This document shows, one piece after another, positions 8,379 through 17,268 of a stretch of 46,941 nt of DNA (position 1 is its first letter; the number at the start of each line of letters is the position of its first letter). The position numbers and the translations under genes were made by a program. Under the pieces are notes generated by a model. It was not told where the DNA came from, did not search any database, and saw only the letters and a program-made list of their open reading frames with translations. The DNA is from a virus, in IMG/VR virus record IMGVR_UViG_3300024257_000017, positions 1 to 46,941 of that record; one strand, 5' to 3'.

Positions 8379-9055
8379 TAATTTATGCGTCTCCATTTGA
8401 TACCAACCAATTGTACATTATTATTTATATGCCGACGTATAGTGCCTCTACTTATTGAAAAATAATCAGCGGCATCCAATATACAATCAAAAATCATGCC
8501 AGTTGGTATATGTTCCACAACTATAGCATTTTGAGATAACCCGCGCTTATTATTTAATTTTAAAGCCGATTCTCTCATTTTTTGTATGGAATGTTGTGTG
8601 TGTTTTTTCCCAATTTGGGATTTCTTTATCTTTTCAATGCTCGATTGTGTATGCTTTTTTCCATACATGGGATTGTTTTTACCATCGTGTTGCCCGATCA
8701 TGCTTAATTTTATTTTCATTTTTGTGGATTCATTCCGTTTTTTATTATGCCAATGACCAATGCTTCCATCCGTATGAAACCCTTCAGTTGGAATATAATA
8801 ATTTTCATTTAATGGATTGTCTATATCTTTACCAATCAATTCACTTTCATATTCTATAGCGTTATTCATTGTGGTGAATCCAATTTTAATTATATATTTT
8901 ATTAAGCTATCACGATTGATTGGAACTCATTTTTTCATAGACCCCATATATTTATCGTCATTTGGATCACAATGGCAACCACGACTCCCGTAATAAAATT
9001 GATTGGTTTTAGGATCAACCACTTTGTACACATAATAATTTTTATTTATTTTCAT
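8378..9055 (-). CDS. GIY-YIG homing endonuclease with in-frame TGA
   Basis: A 225-residue GIY-YIG endonuclease. The catalytic module is NYYVYKVVDPKTNQFYYGSR at residues 6-25 (YVY and YYG replacing GIY and YIG), followed by DKYMGSMKK-W-VPINRD, where W43 is TGA (8929-8927), a position often aromatic in this family. Two NUMOD3-like motifs (KNNPMYGKKHTQSS near 90 and QIGKKHTQHS near 111) and a C-terminal helix-turn-helix (AADYFSISRGTIRRHI) give DNA binding. It overlaps the small basic protein gene upstream by 14 bases. It sits beside the gp62-like gene, a plausible homing target. Confidence 0.92.
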
Positions 9056-9188
9056 TCTTTTTATCCTGATACTTGCGTTTGGATTCTTCAAGAACTTTCT
9101 CGCGATTTCTCCAGTACCAATCCATGCGTTGTTTCCGCTTGGCGTCCTGAAGTTCTTCGTCGGTATTATACTTCTTTTTTCTGCCCAT
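9042..9188 (-). CDS. small basic protein of the GRxxKY family, copy 2
   Basis: A 48-residue paralogue of the proteins at 5569-5736 and 22576-22755, starting MGRKKKYNTDEELQDAKRKQ and continuing RMDWYWRNREKVLEES. It has a GAGGAACGGGAAC leader and its last 14 bases overlap the start of the GIY-YIG endonuclease. The repeated pairing with a homing endonuclease suggests joint mobility. An AT-rich promoter-like motif lies just upstream at 9201-9217. Confidence 0.8.
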   Translation of the reverse strand: MGRKKKYNTDEELQDAKRKQRMDWYWRNREKVLEESKRKYQDKKNENK

Positions 9189-9261
9189 GTTCCCGTTCCT
9201 CTTTATATATAAGTATCATCCAATCCAATAAAAATCCAATAAAATTCCAACTATTTTTGAT

Positions 9262-9516
9262 TTATTTTAATTCGTCTGGATTTAAATCGCCAAGCATATC
9301 GGCGTTTACAGCACCGCAATTTCCACATGACATTATTGGGATTTGAAGTAATTCTTCTTTACCACTTGGACTCATTAAAGCCGATACCCTTTTCATCATA
9401 AATGACTGAATGAATAATACATTCTCGCATTCATCACATTTTAAGGTTTCGGCTTGTGCAAGGTCCAGTTTGACTGGAGCCTTTGGTAGGGGTTTTCTTG
9501 GATTTAATTGACTCAT
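9262..9516 (-). CDS. zinc-ribbon protein, 84 aa
   Basis: Two CxxC pairs (CDEC near residue 28 and CGNC near residue 65) define a zinc ribbon, between a proline-rich N-terminus (PRKPLPKAPVKL) and an acidic C-terminus (LGDLNPDELK). It resembles small conserved zinc proteins of T4-type phages, but I cannot name a function. The start at 9516 has a GAGAGGAAAA ribosome-binding site. Confidence 0.75.
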   Translation of the reverse strand: MSQLNPRKPLPKAPVKLDLAQAETLKCDECENVLFIQSFMMKRVSALMSPSGKEELLQIPIMSCGNCGAVNADMLGDLNPDELK

Positions 9517-9549
9517 AACATTTTCCTCTCAAGTATAAATATATACTAA

Positions 9550-10317
9550 TTAAATAAACTTATTGATTTTCTTTTTTTTATCTGGAATTACTTCGATGAC
9601 TTTCATCTCATAATCGTTGTCTTTTGGATATGGCAGGTTTGGATATTTGAACTTAGATTTCAACAATCTATTTTCCCGTTTGTTTCCCAACAAATACAAA
9701 TACCTATATTTAGGAGACGATTTCTTAATGTAGAACGGCTTGTCCAATACACTTTTCAATCCATCCTTACCAGCAAATCCGAATTTGATATGCACCGACC
9801 TTGGGTGCATCCATTCATACGGGTCTTTCGTTAATGAAGTCCATATCGCTCCACCAGGTTCTGGACATTGAAACATCCAATTTGTAGATTGATAAACGTA
9901 CCCAATATGACCCGCTTCGGGATCGGCATAACTGACCAATATTTTCACCTTAGGCCGGTTTTCCTTTAACCATTTGAACGACTGACCTATGACATAACTT
10001 TCAATATTCTTGCCATAACCATCATGTATAAACAACCGTAACAATTCACATATATTGGTAGATTTGATATTTTCATCTTCTACAATGGAATTTATTACAT
10101 GCCTACCAACTGGATATCCATACATTATACAACCTATCAATTTTTCATCATCATCGAAAAACTTGCTTGTATCATCACCCCTATAATATACCCCCAGAGC
10201 ATCTTGCAATGTCCCAGGTGCCTTATGGGTATAATGATATTTTTTGATTATGTCAATAGCTGTCTTTTTGTCAATTGGTCTCAGACTAACTTTCGACGTG
10301 TCCGTATATTTTTCCAT
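9550..10317 (-). CDS. Mom-like DNA modification protein, paralogue B
   Basis: 255 residues. The sequence follows the pattern of phage Mu Mom, a GNAT-fold enzyme that converts adenine in phage DNA to a carbamoylmethyl derivative: KKYHYTHKAPGTLQDALGVY near 25, LIGCIMYGYPVGRHV, LLRLFIHDGYGKNIESYVIG near 92, and ILVSYADPEAGHIGYVYQST then NW near 131. It is about one-half identical by eye to its tandem neighbour and starts inside that gene's stop (TAATG at 10319-10315). The two copies may act as a heteromer or on different targets. DNA modification is inferred from family resemblance only. Confidence 0.75.
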   Translation of the reverse strand: MEKYTDTSKVSLRPIDKKTAIDIIKKYHYTHKAPGTLQDALGVYYRGDDTSKFFDDDEKLIGCIMYGYPVGRHVINSIVEDENIKSTNICELLRLFIHDGYGKNIESYVIGQSFKWLKENRPKVKILVSYADPEAGHIGYVYQSTNWMFQCPEPGGAIWTSLTKDPYEWMHPRSVHIKFGFAGKDGLKSVLDKPFYIKKSSPKYRYLYLLGNKRENRLLKSKFKYPNLPYPKDNDYEMKVIEVIPDKKKKINKFI

Positions 10318-11120
10318 TAAATGAACTTCCCGAATTTACCACTTTCTTCGACCTCAATTTTCCTGATTTCTTCTTCTCCATCAGCTTCAGTTGGGTACGG
10401 GTGAAATGGATGTTTTAACAATTTCATTAACCGGCGCTTCTCTCGTTTATCGGTTAGGAATTGAATATACCTATGCTTGATGCATTCTCGTTTCATCCAA
10501 AATGTCTGGCCGACTGCCTTTTTCATTTTCTCTACAGCTACTGGAGTTGGATATGGAGTGACCCCATATCTTGAAAATACAGTCCTGCTGTGAATCCAAT
10601 CATACGGATCATCTGAAAGTGATATTGGATAATTATCCATCAATTTCATATCTTCAGCTTTCTGATAACCCCAGTTGGTGGCTTTGTATATTCCACCAAC
10701 ATGACCCTGTGCTGGATCGGCATAACTGATTAATAGTTTGATGTCTGGCATGTTTTCCTTTAGCCATTTGAATGACTGACCAATAACAAAGCTTTCAATA
10801 TTTTTACCATAACCATCATGTATAAATAATCGAGTGAGTTCCAATACACTCTTGTGCGGGTCCATTGTATCATCATTCACTACTGATGCGGCGGCCCTGC
10901 GACCGACTGGATTTCCATATATGATACACCCAATCAACTTTTCATCTTCGGCATCTAGAAACTTATGACCCCCACCAGTTTTATAAAATACACCCAATGG
11001 TGCCTGAGTTGATGCCGGCCATGCATGGCTGTAATGGTATTTTACAATCATTCGCTTGGCGAGAGCAATCGTAATCGGTCTCAGTTCCACCTTCGATGTA
11101 TCTACATATTTTTCTTCCAT
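10317..11120 (-). CDS. Mom-like DNA modification protein, paralogue A
   Basis: 267 residues and clearly paralogous to the next gene: the segments TSKVELRPI, VKYHYSHAWPASTQAPLGVF, LTRLFIHDGYGKNIESFVIG and LLISYADPAQGHVGGIYKAT-NW align closely. These are the conserved blocks of Mom-like GNAT proteins. The C-terminus is longer and acidic. A likely role is protection of phage DNA from restriction by adenine hypermodification. It starts at 11120 inside the end of a small upstream gene. Confidence 0.75.
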   Translation of the reverse strand: MEEKYVDTSKVELRPITIALAKRMIVKYHYSHAWPASTQAPLGVFYKTGGGHKFLDAEDEKLIGCIIYGNPVGRRAAASVVNDDTMDPHKSVLELTRLFIHDGYGKNIESFVIGQSFKWLKENMPDIKLLISYADPAQGHVGGIYKATNWGYQKAEDMKLMDNYPISLSDDPYDWIHSRTVFSRYGVTPYPTPVAVEKMKKAVGQTFWMKRECIKHRYIQFLTDKREKRRLMKLLKHPFHPYPTEADGEEEIRKIEVEESGKFGKFI

Positions 11121-11287
11121 AATGTCCTATACCACGGCCTAATTCTAGGCCATATCGTTTTACTACATCCAATGCCATAATCTTTTAAATATTTTATATG
11201 AATTCCACCACTATCAGAAAATATTAAGATATAGTATTCTGTTCTTAACTGTTTTTTATTTTTCCAAATTGGGATTGTCAATTCCAT
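11102..11287 (-). CDS. small hypothetical protein, 61 aa
   Basis: A frame that bridges the neighbours: its ATG lies inside the end of the 62-residue gene upstream and its TAG lies inside the start of the Mom-like gene. The product (MELTIPIWKNKKQLRTEYYI at the start, then a Trp/Arg-rich end) is basic. No family is recognised. Support is only position, overlap pattern and lack of any alternative frame in the gap. Confidence 0.45.
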   Translation of the reverse strand: MELTIPIWKNKKQLRTEYYILIFSDSGGIHIKYLKDYGIGCSKTIWPRIRPWYRTLWKKNM

Positions 11288-11444
11288 TGTCTATTGTCCT
11301 CCACACAGTTCCATATACCAATATCTCTTTATCGTCATCATATATATGCCTTGTGATTGTTTCATATGATCTATTTGAAGGGGGTTGCTCATAATCCCAC
11401 GATGTCCATTCGCCCAAAATTCTTAATTGTTTCTTTTTTGGCAT
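11256..11444 (-). CDS. small hypothetical protein, 62 aa
   Basis: A charged protein beginning MPKKKQLRILGEWTSWDYEQ, with strand-like segments ETITRHIYDDDKEILVYGT. It lies 11 bases downstream of the clamp-loader gene end and overlaps the following small gene. The family is unknown. Stop TAA. Confidence 0.6.
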   Translation of the reverse strand: MPKKKQLRILGEWTSWDYEQPPSNRSYETITRHIYDDDKEILVYGTVWRTIDNGIDNPNLEK

Positions 11445-11455
11445 TATTTATATTC

Positions 11456-12382
11456 CTATTTTATTTCATCCAATAATCTGATCATCATTGCCATGAAATT
11501 AATTTCCTTATCAGGCACCATATTGTCATACTTCATACCTTCCGCCAGTATTAGTATAGTTTGAGCGATATGACCTTTGGCGTAGCTATCAATTTCTGAA
11601 TATAACATCGCATAAACCTCTGCGAAATCTCGAATTGAATTGTTAGCTACCAATTGTCTAACATTGGTAAATGCGTTCTTTTTATCTTGATTCTTCAGAA
11701 TGTCCACAATTTTGAGTTTGTAGTCATTCTCTACAATAGACCGCCTATCCAGTCTCAATTGACCGTTGATAGATTGTTTTTGTAGTGCATTGATTGTACC
11801 CCTGATGTCTGGATATTTACTATTCACGATCATCGCGATATCTTCGGCGGTATGTTTGATATTTTCCTTAACCAATATTCCACTGGAATGTATGGCTACT
11901 TCCTTTTTGGAAGGTGGATATACTTCAAACATTTGACATCGACTTTGAATCGCATCCAGAATTCTCTCTGGGAAATTACAAGTCAATATGAATCTAGTAT
12001 TTAACGCGTATGTTTCCATCGCATTTCTTAATGATGCCTGAGCATTTATTGTTAGAAAATCACACTCATCCAATATGACCAATTTTAATTCGCTGAATCC
12101 AACACTACTGGCAAATGGGATGATATCATTTCTGATGTAATCTACCCCACCTTTATCCGAAGCATTGATATACAAGTAATCGCATTCAATTGTATTATAT
12201 ATGATTTTAGCTAATGTGGTTTTACCAGTACCAGCCTTACCATGAAATAACAGGTGTGGCGGATCATTGGTTTCAAGATACATATTGATCTTTTCCTTTA
12301 GATGTTCGTTGCCCACAAATGTGTCCATTGAATCTGGTCGATATTTCTCCACGAAAATCGTGTGATCTTTATTTCTAACCAT
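11456..12382 (-). CDS. 44: sliding-clamp loader ATPase, gp44
   Basis: A 308-residue AAA+ clamp loader. Walker A is FHGKAGTGKTTLAKII near residue 46, Walker B is VILDECDF near 106, the arginine-finger SRC motif is IQSRCQMFEV near 148, and an N-terminal EKYRPDSMDTFVGNEHLK is typical of clamp loaders. With the gp62-like subunit it would load gp45 onto primer-template DNA. It sits directly downstream of gp45 (six bases apart), the T4 order. No in-frame TGA; stop TAG. Confidence 0.95.
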   Translation of the reverse strand: MVRNKDHTIFVEKYRPDSMDTFVGNEHLKEKINMYLETNDPPHLLFHGKAGTGKTTLAKIIYNTIECDYLYINASDKGGVDYIRNDIIPFASSVGFSELKLVILDECDFLTINAQASLRNAMETYALNTRFILTCNFPERILDAIQSRCQMFEVYPPSKKEVAIHSSGILVKENIKHTAEDIAMIVNSKYPDIRGTINALQKQSINGQLRLDRRSIVENDYKLKIVDILKNQDKKNAFTNVRQLVANNSIRDFAEVYAMLYSEIDSYAKGHIAQTILILAEGMKYDNMVPDKEINFMAMMIRLLDEIK

Positions 12383-12388
12383 TACTTA

Positions 12389-13108
12389 TTATCCTACGTT
12401 TTCGGCTGCTGCCATGAAATATACAACTTCATAATCATCGACATTGAATGTCATTTTAGCCAAGCCCTCTGAGCTGATTTCCATAAGACCGCTTTTACAT
12501 TCACGGTTGTTAATCAGAATATCTCTGAATATATTAGCATTGAATGACACCTTATCAATTGATTCAAATACTTCAGTATCCACTGGAACGATGACCCTAT
12601 CGGTATTAATTGAAGCATATCCAATTACCAAATTAACAGAATCGTTATCCGTAACTACTGTGAAATTATCAACTTCTGATAGAGCGCCCTTACCCTTAAC
12701 AAACTTATTAATGAAGCTTGAATCCAGATTCAATTTAAGATTGAATGGTGGAATATATTTAAGTGGTGGTACGGTCGGGATAACTGATAAGTCCGATAAC
12801 ATTAAATTTACCGTTGAACTGTTATCAGAAATCTTCAGCGTAATCGCTGTATCGGATGATTTCAACAATGACAATTTAACATCATTATCCAAAACTGCCA
12901 ACAATTTTAAGAATTTTTCGGTATCTAAAATACCAATTTGAGATTTTTCAAAACCCCAATTTTTCATTTTGATCGTGCCCAATAGACCCCGATCCGCGGT
13001 GACGAATTCAGCCTTTAATGTTTCACCATCGCTGTTCATCGAAACTGATTGCACATTTCCATTCAAATGGTATTTTTGAATAAACCGTACTAATTTTGCT
13101 TTTTCCAT
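12389..13108 (-). CDS. 45: DNA polymerase sliding clamp, gp45
   Basis: 239 residues, close to the usual 228 of T4 gp45. The all-beta pattern, the N-terminal LVRFIQKYHLNGNVQSVSMN and the acidic hydrophobic-strand repeats fit a trimeric clamp, and the position between gp43 and gp44 confirms it. In T4-type phages this clamp also activates late transcription. It has an AGGAG ribosome-binding site and an AT-rich promoter-like motif at 13123-13139. No TGA in frame. Confidence 0.92.
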   Translation of the reverse strand: MEKAKLVRFIQKYHLNGNVQSVSMNSDGETLKAEFVTADRGLLGTIKMKNWGFEKSQIGILDTEKFLKLLAVLDNDVKLSLLKSSDTAITLKISDNSSTVNLMLSDLSVIPTVPPLKYIPPFNLKLNLDSSFINKFVKGKGALSEVDNFTVVTDNDSVNLVIGYASINTDRVIVPVDTEVFESIDKVSFNANIFRDILINNRECKSGLMEISSEGLAKMTFNVDDYEVVYFMAAAENVG

Positions 13109-13158
13109 TATAACTCCTGTTTCTTTATATATACATATTAATCAAATGTCTCAAACGA

Positions 13159-15660
13159 TTAAAAAAATCGATCCATTGAGAATTTTTTATCTATCGGCTG
13201 TTGCCAATCAATGGCATCATATATCGATACGATCTTATTCAAGAATATACTATCATACATCTTGTCCCGATCGACATATTCATAGATGAAATCCATGATC
13301 TCTTTGGGGTCCTCATGACCCTTATATGCCACACTGTTCAGCCCGAGGTTATTCTTTTTCAAATATACCCACTTGACTTTATCGCCAGCGCCTATTAATT
13401 GATATTTCTTTTGTTGGTTGAAATGCTTAACCAAATCATTGTAAATAATTGATGATTTCACATGAATTGGGCAACCAGTTCTCCAAGTAGAAAATCCATC
13501 TTTATGTGTAACCAAATACTTTTTGATATTCTTAACCCCAGTTGGCTTTGCCACGTCTTCCACTTTCAAATATTTCATATTGTTTTTATATTCAATAATA
13601 CGTTCATCAATTTTTTCCTTTGGAACGTCCGCTAGAATGTCACTCAATACTTCACCCAACAATTTTCTATATGATTGTGGAAAATCACTGCGTACAACTG
13701 CCAATCCTTTGTACACCGTTTTGTCAACTTTTACCCCATTGTCATTGATTACACGCAATCCGTAATTCTTTTTGGCGTTGACAAATATAGCCGACTTTGC
13801 AATCAATTCCTGCTTAATCTCAAATCGATGCTCACCCGATATGTTACAAAATCGTTTGGCAAAATAATCATATGACTTATTAATAAATTTTTGTGTATCA
13901 TCGGCAACCGTTAAAATGTATTGAGATAACATCACATCACTAAACTTTTTATCGCCATATCTACCTTTCACCATAGGAATTGAAGATATAAAAAGTGAAT
14001 CGGTGTCGATATATATTACATAATCTTTATCCGTGCCCAATTCTGTATTGTAGTAATGATTAGCGATTTGTTTTGAGAATCCAATTAAGTCTCGCCCAGT
14101 CGCCGTAACAGCAAGTGCCGACTCAAAATCATGGAATCTCCAACCCTGTAACCCAATTACACCAAATAGACTATTAAGCAGAATTTTCTGAATATGTTGT
14201 CGCCTATTGAAATATGAATATTTTTCATTGTCACCAGCGTCTGCATACTTTTTAGCAAGTCCCCTATATTCAACACGTTCTTCAAACCACCTCTTTAATA
14301 TAGTTGAAAATAGCCCATCCCTATCAGTACTATACATTATACCATTCGCGGATATCGAAACTCCCTTTTCGTCAAAGAATGCTTGCAACTCATCTTGATC
14401 CAGAGATTGTGCGGCAGATTTACCATATTTTACTGTGTACGTTTTTGGTTTCTTCTTTACAAAATCTGGAGCATCCCACCCATCAATTTTACCCATTTTG
14501 GTCTCTGGAGAAATGTTTAGTGACATAATTATACTAGGATACATTGATGTCAAATCCAAATCGTAGACCCATGCATGGCGACCTTTTTTCGGCTTTTGAA
14601 CGTGAGCACCCTCAAATTGAATTCCTTCTTTCCAACCTTCCCTCTCAGGTTTGTTTGGTGAAATGACTCCCAATTTCTTCAAGTGAACAAGGATTGCTGA
14701 CTCAAGATACCTACTATCCAAATATATGTCGTCATACGGCACGTGACCTTTATGACATATACCACGAGCGATTTCTATGAAATTCAACTTATCATCCATC
14801 ATCTTGATTAGCCTAACATCATGGATGTTGTATTCAACAAATTTTAATATATCATTTTCATATAATTCATTCAATGTACCGTCATATTCAATTTTACGCT
14901 CGCCCAATTCAAAATCGGCTATAGCATCCAATCGATATGATGCCTGTTGTGTAAATGTAAACTTTTTATACAATTGTAAGTAGTCCAATGTAGCTACACC
15001 AGCTATCCTATACACACCCCTAAAATCACTCCAATGCACGTGGCCGATTGGAGATAAACAATTGGCTACATCTTCATCCAATACATTACATGCTCTGTTG
15101 TATAGATATGTTACATCAAATCGATCAACATTCCAACCAGTTATTATTGATGGATTTATTTCAAGATATATCTGAAAAAATCTATTCAATAAATAGACTT
15201 CAGTATCAAATACTTCTGTATTTATTTCCTTAGTAACCGATGGTTTTACAATACCCTTGCCATTTTCCAATACCAAAGCATGATATTTATCGGCAACAAA
15301 ATCGTATATCGATATAGCCGTAACCTTATTTTCAGCCAATGTCGCTGTTGGAAATCCATCAGTAACTTCGACCTCAATATCAATAATAATGGTTCTGTGA
15401 CCCTTTGAAGGTTCATCATCATTGGTGTATAAATCAATTAATGTTCTAGTTTCTGGGTGCACATCACTTTCAAATAATCCAGTAGTAGTTTTGTCCCACT
15501 TGTGAATTTTCTTAAGTCTATCACCATATAATGATGTGTACGCACCATTTCTATCTTTTATATATCCATAACGTCTGTATGGTGCGGTGAAATATCCACG
15601 TTGATCATCCCAGATGTGTAGTTTTCGCTTTTCAGCTTCGAAAAATATCCCTTGATACAT
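13159..15660 (-). CDS. 43: family B replicative DNA polymerase, gp43
   Basis: 833 residues. The 3'-5' exonuclease motif is TIIIDIEVEV near residue 92. The polymerase motifs are DLDLTSMYPSIIMSL (A, near 367), QKILLNSLFGVIG (B, near 493) and YVIYIDTDSLF (C, near 550). The length and motifs match T4-type gp43. It has at least twelve tryptophans, all TGG, and no in-frame TGA, in contrast to the structural genes. The start abuts the stop of the 112-residue gene upstream. The C-terminal KKFSMDRFF is a probable clamp-binding tail. Confidence 0.97.
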   Translation of the reverse strand: MYQGIFFEAEKRKLHIWDDQRGYFTAPYRRYGYIKDRNGAYTSLYGDRLKKIHKWDKTTTGLFESDVHPETRTLIDLYTNDDEPSKGHRTIIIDIEVEVTDGFPTATLAENKVTAISIYDFVADKYHALVLENGKGIVKPSVTKEINTEVFDTEVYLLNRFFQIYLEINPSIITGWNVDRFDVTYLYNRACNVLDEDVANCLSPIGHVHWSDFRGVYRIAGVATLDYLQLYKKFTFTQQASYRLDAIADFELGERKIEYDGTLNELYENDILKFVEYNIHDVRLIKMMDDKLNFIEIARGICHKGHVPYDDIYLDSRYLESAILVHLKKLGVISPNKPEREGWKEGIQFEGAHVQKPKKGRHAWVYDLDLTSMYPSIIMSLNISPETKMGKIDGWDAPDFVKKKPKTYTVKYGKSAAQSLDQDELQAFFDEKGVSISANGIMYSTDRDGLFSTILKRWFEERVEYRGLAKKYADAGDNEKYSYFNRRQHIQKILLNSLFGVIGLQGWRFHDFESALAVTATGRDLIGFSKQIANHYYNTELGTDKDYVIYIDTDSLFISSIPMVKGRYGDKKFSDVMLSQYILTVADDTQKFINKSYDYFAKRFCNISGEHRFEIKQELIAKSAIFVNAKKNYGLRVINDNGVKVDKTVYKGLAVVRSDFPQSYRKLLGEVLSDILADVPKEKIDERIIEYKNNMKYLKVEDVAKPTGVKNIKKYLVTHKDGFSTWRTGCPIHVKSSIIYNDLVKHFNQQKKYQLIGAGDKVKWVYLKKNNLGLNSVAYKGHEDPKEIMDFIYEYVDRDKMYDSIFLNKIVSIYDAIDWQQPIDKKFSMDRFF

Positions 15661-15999
15661 CTACTTAGATATCCCTGTAATTATAAGACCTACATTTGGA
15701 TCACCAACACGACATTCAATCGCATTTATTTTGAAAAAATTGGTATCATACATGATAACCTGACCAGATTTTACTGGATATTTATTGATATCTACCATGA
15801 TGACCCGACCCCTGCCAACTATATGTGTATCAAGATCAACATCTTCGGTTAAAATTTCAACCGTTTTTGGTGGGGGTGTTAATCCAAGTGCATCACGCAA
15901 CTGTTCCCACAACCTAATTTGTTCTGGCAAATCAATGTCATTGGTTATCCAATGTGCCGATTCGTATATTTCCTTTGCGGCTTGTTCTAATTTATCCAT
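15661..15999 (-). CDS. hypothetical protein, 112 aa
   Basis: An acidic N-terminal helix (MDKLEQAAKEIYESAHWI) is followed by strands GRGRVIMVDINKYPVKSGQV. No motif is recognised. It is sandwiched between the DruA-like gene (two bases apart) and the polymerase (abutting), so it is probably co-translated with both. Stop TAG. Confidence 0.7.
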   Translation of the reverse strand: MDKLEQAAKEIYESAHWITNDIDLPEQIRLWEQLRDALGLTPPPKTVEILTEDVDLDTHIVGRGRVIMVDINKYPVKSGQVIMYDTNFFKINAIECRVGDPNVGLIITGISK

Positions 16000-16001
16000 T
16001 C

Positions 16002-17159
16002 TTATCTTCCCACTTCTTTTAAATACATTTCTTTACATTCATCCCAAGTTACCCCTACGATATCACCATAAAATAATTTTTCGGGTTTGACTCTACCCTG
16101 TTCAACCACATTTCTATATCGTCTTATGGCTTTCTTTTTCCACCAACGATTGATATATTCATAATCCTGTTCGTATTTAAGCTTCATTTTCAACTCTGAT
16201 TCTTCGATTTCATTCTTCAAGAATGGTATTGTATTATCATATATTGATGCAAAATATACACCCCTATGAAATCCATGCTCATAACCCCTGATCTTCAAAT
16301 GACTGAATACTTTGTTTAACACATTCTGCTTGGGACCCGTTCCAGTGATAGCCTTTTCATATTGCTCTGGATGATTCTCTTTGAGCCATTTGTTCCATTT
16401 CATATATTCCGAATCGTCTGGCTTGATTCTGATCTTACCAGCTGATTCACCCATCGTTTTCCAATGGGGAATGCCATTATATTGTGAATGAATTCCGTAC
16501 AATGATGTGGTAGTAACTCCGGCCAATACATCACCGTATACTTCAAACCACTTATCCCTGATAGTTGATACCGTTGCCAATGTGGCTATCAATTTCCCAC
16601 CAAGCATATTATACCCCAGCGGTTGAACCGATACAATTGTACTGGCTATAGCTGTGTTATTCAACTTGTGTTCTACGAATTTATTATCTTTTGTCCAACC
16701 AATATAATCATCCCTGACCTTAATACTGGTGACATCAGAGCCCATTGATATTAGTCCTAACACTTTCCGAGTGACAGCATCCTTTACATAGAATTTCATA
16801 TTTCTACCCGGATTAGCTGACCAATCCATTGTGTGAATTAACATCCTGTACAATGACCAATCTGAAGCTTCATCACTTCCAGCATATTCTACTATCGGTT
16901 CGAGAGCTTCAATTTCCTTTACAGTCAATTCAACGTCATTAATGTCCGTTGGTGCCCATAACCTTTTTTCAAACACATCAAACAGATGTGCTTTTTCTCT
17001 GATTTTATACTCATTCTTATTGAACTCCTGCCATTTTTTGTATAGCGTTTGTTCTTCTACTGTCATAGAATGTAAAAAATCCAAGTTGTTTATTAAATTT
17101 TGTTTCTCTTCTTCAATATCAAATGGCTTGATATCAAAAAACTTGTTTGAAAATGTCAT
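16002..17159 (-). CDS. DruA/DUF4338-like protein
   Basis: 385 residues. The central region has the order seen in DUF4338 proteins (DruA of Druantia defence systems): VLGLISMGSDV, then KVRDDYIGWTKDN, a variable linker, YNMLGGKLIATLAT, KWFEVYGDVLAGVTTTS and a late GIPHWKTMGESAGKIRI that corresponds to the NW-x-x-x-G-x-x-x-GR block. DUF4338 resembles the Mom-like GNAT fold, so this may be a third member of the same group next to two Mom-like genes. The exact activity is unknown and the call rests on motif order by eye. Confidence 0.55.
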   Translation of the reverse strand: MTFSNKFFDIKPFDIEEEKQNLINNLDFLHSMTVEEQTLYKKWQEFNKNEYKIREKAHLFDVFEKRLWAPTDINDVELTVKEIEALEPIVEYAGSDEASDWSLYRMLIHTMDWSANPGRNMKFYVKDAVTRKVLGLISMGSDVTSIKVRDDYIGWTKDNKFVEHKLNNTAIASTIVSVQPLGYNMLGGKLIATLATVSTIRDKWFEVYGDVLAGVTTTSLYGIHSQYNGIPHWKTMGESAGKIRIKPDDSEYMKWNKWLKENHPEQYEKAITGTGPKQNVLNKVFSHLKIRGYEHGFHRGVYFASIYDNTIPFLKNEIEESELKMKLKYEQDYEYINRWWKKKAIRRYRNVVEQGRVKPEKLFYGDIVGVTWDECKEMYLKEVGR

Positions 17160-17185
17160 AACCTATTTTCCTTTGCATTAAAAGA

Positions 17186-17256
17186 GCGATTGGTAGGTCT
17201 CGAACCCACTCCTCTGATATGGAATACCAGCGTGCTACCTGTTACACTTCAATCGC
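17186..17256 (-). tRNA. tRNA-Gly (UCC)
   Basis: A complete 71-base cloverleaf on the minus strand. The acceptor stem GCGATTG pairs with CAATCGC, the D arm is GTGT/GCAC with a GG loop, and the anticodon stem CTGGT pairs with ATCAG around the loop ATTCCAT (anticodon TCC, preceded by T and followed by A). The T arm is GTGGG TTCGAGA CCTAC. CCA is not encoded. It reads GGA codons. It cannot decode UGA. Confidence 0.9.
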
Positions 17257-17268
17257 ATTTTATTTAGA

